From Hyphomicrobiales bacterium (GTDB taxonomy: Bacteria; Pseudomonadota; Alphaproteobacteria; Rhizobiales; Aestuariivirgaceae), in NCBI GenBank assembly GCA_014380505.1, contig JACMJT010000589.1:1-7474 (forward strand): a DNA stretch of 7,474 nt, written 5' to 3'. Positions 5,172 to 7,474 of this stretch are shown one piece after another. Under the pieces are notes generated by a model. That model searched no databases. It was not told the origin of the DNA and worked only from the letters and a program-made list of their open reading frames with translations. Positions within the stretch are counted from its first letter, which is position 1. Each line of letters begins with the position of its first letter. The position numbers and the translations under genes were made by a program.

Positions 5172-7474
5172 CCCTTGATCCTTTCGCCCTTCGGATCGTA
5201 GAAGCTCCGTGGCTGTACCTTCGCCCGATAACGTTGCCAAGCCAGTTCCACTTCCCATTTCCCGCTCTCTATCCAGTCCTTTGTCACGCCCTCTTCATTC
5301 TTCACGTATCCCAATCCAAGCGACAGGTTGACCCGGTGCCCCCAGGCGCCGCTGGTCGTCGAACCCACAATCGCGCCGTTCCGGTAGATCGGCTCCTCGT
5401 GATAGATCATCGGCGCGCTGGCGGAGTTATCCTCAAGTGCCAGACAAACCATGCGCCTGGGTTCAACTTTCCGCCCGCGCTGCTTCGCCAGTGCCTCCTT
5501 GCCGATAAATTCCCCCGGCTTGTCCCAGGCGACAGCGAAGCCCAAGCCCGCCTCGATGGGTGTTTCCTCGTCGGAGATATCGTGGCCCCAGTGGCGATAG
5601 GCTTTCTCCATGCGGCAATTGTTCATGGTGTGCATGCCGGCAGGCGTCAGTCCAAACTCCTGTCCCGCCGCCCACATGCGCTCGAACACGTGGGCGGCAA
5701 ACTCCGCTGGAATATAAAGTTCCCAGCCCAGTTCGCCCACATAGGTGATGCGGCTGGCCCGCACCCGTGCGTAACCGATTTCAATCTCCTGGGATGTGCC
5801 AAACGGAAACGCCGCATTGGAAAGATCGGCGCCCGAAAGTTTCTGCAACAGCGCGCGCGACTTTGGCCCCATCACCGCGATCATCGGCAGTCCTGACGTG
5901 ATGTCGGTGGCCACGCAATGGGCATCTTCCGGCGTATGGCGCTTGAGCCAGGCCATATCGCGGGTCTGCGGCACGGCACCCGTCACCACCATAAATTTGT
6001 TTTCGGAGAGCCGCGTCACCGTCAAATCCGCTTCGATGCCACCGCGCTCGTTGAGCCATTGGGTGTAAACGATGCGCCCCGGCTCGACATCGATATTATT
6101 GGCGGAGATGCGGTTCAGAGTCTTACAGGCATCGCGGCCTTCGACCGAATATTTGGCGAAACTCGACTGATCGAAGAACGCGCAGTTGCTCATCAATTGC
6201 TTGGCTTCGTAATCGGCGCAGGGAAACCAGTTCTGGCGGCCATAGCTGTAGTCGTATTGGGGCGTAACACCGCCCCGCGTATACCAGTTCGGCCGCTCCC
6301 AGCCGTTTGCCTCGCCAAACACCGCGCCCAGATCCTTCGTATACTGATAAATAGGCGAACGCCTGACGCCCCGCGCCGTTTCCGCCTGGCGATAGGGCCA
6401 ATGCATGGCATAGAGCAGCCCCAGCGTTTCCGTCACGCGGTCGTGGACATAGCCGCGCACCGACTGGAAAGGATGGATGCGGCGAATATCCATGGCATTC
6501 ACATCCATCGGCGGATGGCCAGTCTTGATCCAGTCCGCCAGCACGAGGCCAGCACCGCCCGAGGACTGGATGCCGATGGAATTAAAACCCGTGGCCACAT
6601 AGCAGTTCTTCACTTCCGGCGCTTCGCCGAGATAGTAGCGGTTGTCCGGCGTGAAACTCTCCGGGCCGTTGAAGAACAACTGGATGCCCGCGGTTTCAAG
6701 CAACGGCACGCGGCTGATGGCGTTGGCAAGGATTGGCTCGAAATGGTCCATGTCCTCGGGCAACGTTACAAAGGCATGCTCCTCGTCGATGCCGCCGCCT
6801 CCCCAGGGTTTGGCGCTGGGCTCGAAAGCGCCCACCATCAGCTTGCCCGCGTCCTCCTTGTAATAGCTGCATTCATCCGGCACGCGCACCACTGGCATAT
6901 TTCGCGGCAACTCGGCGATAGGCTCCGATACGATATAAAAATGCTCGCAGGCGTGCAGCGGGATGTTGACGCCGATGGAACGGCCAAGCTCGCGCGACCA
7001 CATGCCGGCGGCGATCACGATCCGGTCGGCCATGATCGTGCCGTCCGTGGTTTCCACACCTACGGCCACGCTCTTCTCGACGATGATGCGTGTGACTTTG
7101 GTATTCTCGAAAACTTTGGCGCCCCGCGAACGCGCGCCCGTGGCCAGCGCCTGGGTGACGTCGATGGGATTGACCTGGCCATCCTTGGGCAGGAACACGC
7201 CGCCCACCACATTCTCCATGTTGTAGTGTGGCACGCGTTCCTTGATCTCCGCCGTGGAGATCACATCGACGGCGAGTCCGAAATTCTTGGCCATGGAGGC
7301 GCCGCGTTTCAATTCCTCCATGCGGCCTTCTGTGAGCGCGATAGATATAGAGCCGTTCTGCTTGAACCCCGTGGCCTGCCCGGTTTCCTTCTCAAGCCCT
7401 TCGAAAAGACCCGTCGTGTATTTCGCCAACTCCGTCAAATTGCGCGACGCCCGCAACTGCCCCACAAGCCCCGC
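5168..7474 (-). CDS. FAD-dependent oxidoreductase-GcvT fusion, dimethylglycine/sarcosine dehydrogenase family (5' end outside window)
   Basis: The frame is open from the right edge (reading AGLVGQLRASRNLTEL) to the TGA at 5168-5170: 768 visible residues of a family usually about 810-830 long. About 50 are missing, including the GxGxxG nucleotide-binding motif. The GTG at 7465 is internal. Counting that codon as 1, the DAO-type FAD/substrate region runs to about 315 (ATGFNSIGIQSSGGAG at 291-306), the central FAO_M linker spans about 318-373, the GcvT folate domain about 376-655 (YVGELGWELYIP at 575-586), and its C-terminal barrel about 668-755 (GSTTSGAWG, SLGLGYV). Such enzymes oxidatively demethylate N-methyl amino acids in glycine betaine/choline breakdown and pass the one-carbon unit to tetrahydrofolate. 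Paralogues are many, so dimethylglycine, sarcosine or another methylamine cannot be told apart. The histidine that binds FAD covalently in DMGDH lies in WHAAGL, just past the edge. It is cytoplasmic and translationally coupled to the exported hydrolase. Confidence 0.92.
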   Translation of the reverse strand, partial: AGLVGQLRASRNLTELAKYTTGLFEGLEKETGQATGFKQNGSISIALTEGRMEELKRGASMAKNFGLAVDVISTAEIKERVPHYNMENVVGGVFLPKDGQVNPIDVTQALATGARSRGAKVFENTKVTRIIVEKSVAVGVETTDGTIMADRIVIAAGMWSRELGRSIGVNIPLHACEHFYIVSEPIAELPRNMPVVRVPDECSYYKEDAGKLMVGAFEPSAKPWGGGGIDEEHAFVTLPEDMDHFEPILANAISRVPLLETAGIQLFFNGPESFTPDNRYYLGEAPEVKNCYVATGFNSIGIQSSGGAGLVLADWIKTGHPPMDVNAMDIRRIHPFQSVRGYVHDRVTETLGLLYAMHWPYRQAETARGVRRSPIYQYTKDLGAVFGEANGWERPNWYTRGGVTPQYDYSYGRQNWFPCADYEAKQLMSNCAFFDQSSFAKYSVEGRDACKTLNRISANNIDVEPGRIVYTQWLNERGGIEADLTVTRLSENKFMVVTGAVPQTRDMAWLKRHTPEDAHCVATDITSGLPMIAVMGPKSRALLQKLSGADLSNAAFPFGTSQEIEIGYARVRASRITYVGELGWELYIPAEFAAHVFERMWAAGQEFGLTPAGMHTMNNCRMEKAYRHWGHDISDEETPIEAGLGFAVAWDKPGEFIGKEALAKQRGRKVEPRRMVCLALEDNSASAPMIYHEEPIYRNGAIVGSTTSGAWGHRVNLSLGLGYVKNEEGVTKDWIESGKWEVELAWQRYRAKVQPRSFYDPKGERIKG
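5179..5184 (-). promoter_or_regulatory. Shine-Dalgarno site of the exported hydrolase, inside the dehydrogenase gene
   Basis: AAAGGA on the minus strand lies 7 bases before the ATG at 5171 and within the last codons of the dehydrogenase. With the ATGA overlap (5168-5171) it supports this start over the frame's earlier possible start at 5258, which would lie deep in the dehydrogenase and precede the signal peptide by 29 residues. Confidence 0.7.

Noticed and set aside
5172..5258. Longer start of the hydrolase at 5258
   Set aside because: It would place 29 residues ahead of an otherwise standard signal peptide and lie within the dehydrogenase gene; the ATG at 5171 has a ribosome site and an ATGA junction.
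5105..5896. 263-residue open frame on the plus strand
   Set aside because: It lies antisense to the GcvT part of the dehydrogenase and the start of the hydrolase, both well supported by motifs, and has no recognisable protein features.

Overview
The window is a compact, gene-dense stretch of a bacterial chromosome. It is probably from an alphaproteobacterium: GC is high in most genes, and GatA, the 1-Cys peroxiredoxin, the small four-helix membrane protein and the transglutaminase-like protein all look like alphaproteobacterial versions from memory. No genus can be assigned. I see no tRNA, rRNA, CRISPR array, IS element or phage gene, and no gene-free stretch longer than about 130 bases.

Layout, left to right. 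(1) The 3' end of gatA, an essential housekeeping gene, runs rightward off the left edge. (2) A leftward 1-Cys peroxiredoxin (Prx6 type) converges on it. (3) Across a 126-base divergent intergenic region, a rightward two-gene unit encodes a small membrane protein and, 3 bases later, a transglutaminase-like cysteine-hydrolase-fold protein. (4) A leftward gene for a tandem HD / HD-GYP protein overlaps the end of that unit tail to tail by 44 bases. Only its second domain has the intact metal and GYP motifs expected of a cyclic-di-GMP phosphodiesterase. (5) A leftward two-gene unit at the right edge begins with a 5'-truncated FAD oxidoreductase fused to a GcvT-type folate domain, of the dimethylglycine/sarcosine dehydrogenase family. 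It is joined by an ATGA stop/start overlap to an exported alpha/beta hydrolase.

How the genes relate. Only two groupings are supported by spacing: membrane protein with transglutaminase-like protein, and dehydrogenase with exported hydrolase. Whether the HD-GYP gene is read from the dehydrogenase-hydrolase transcript or from its own promoter in the 77-base gap is unclear. The rest looks like ordinary mixed gene content.

The most unusual item is the exported hydrolase. Its catalytic domain is bracketed by two copies of a Cys-containing module that align without gaps at a constant offset of 318 residues. No obvious new defence or mobile system is present.
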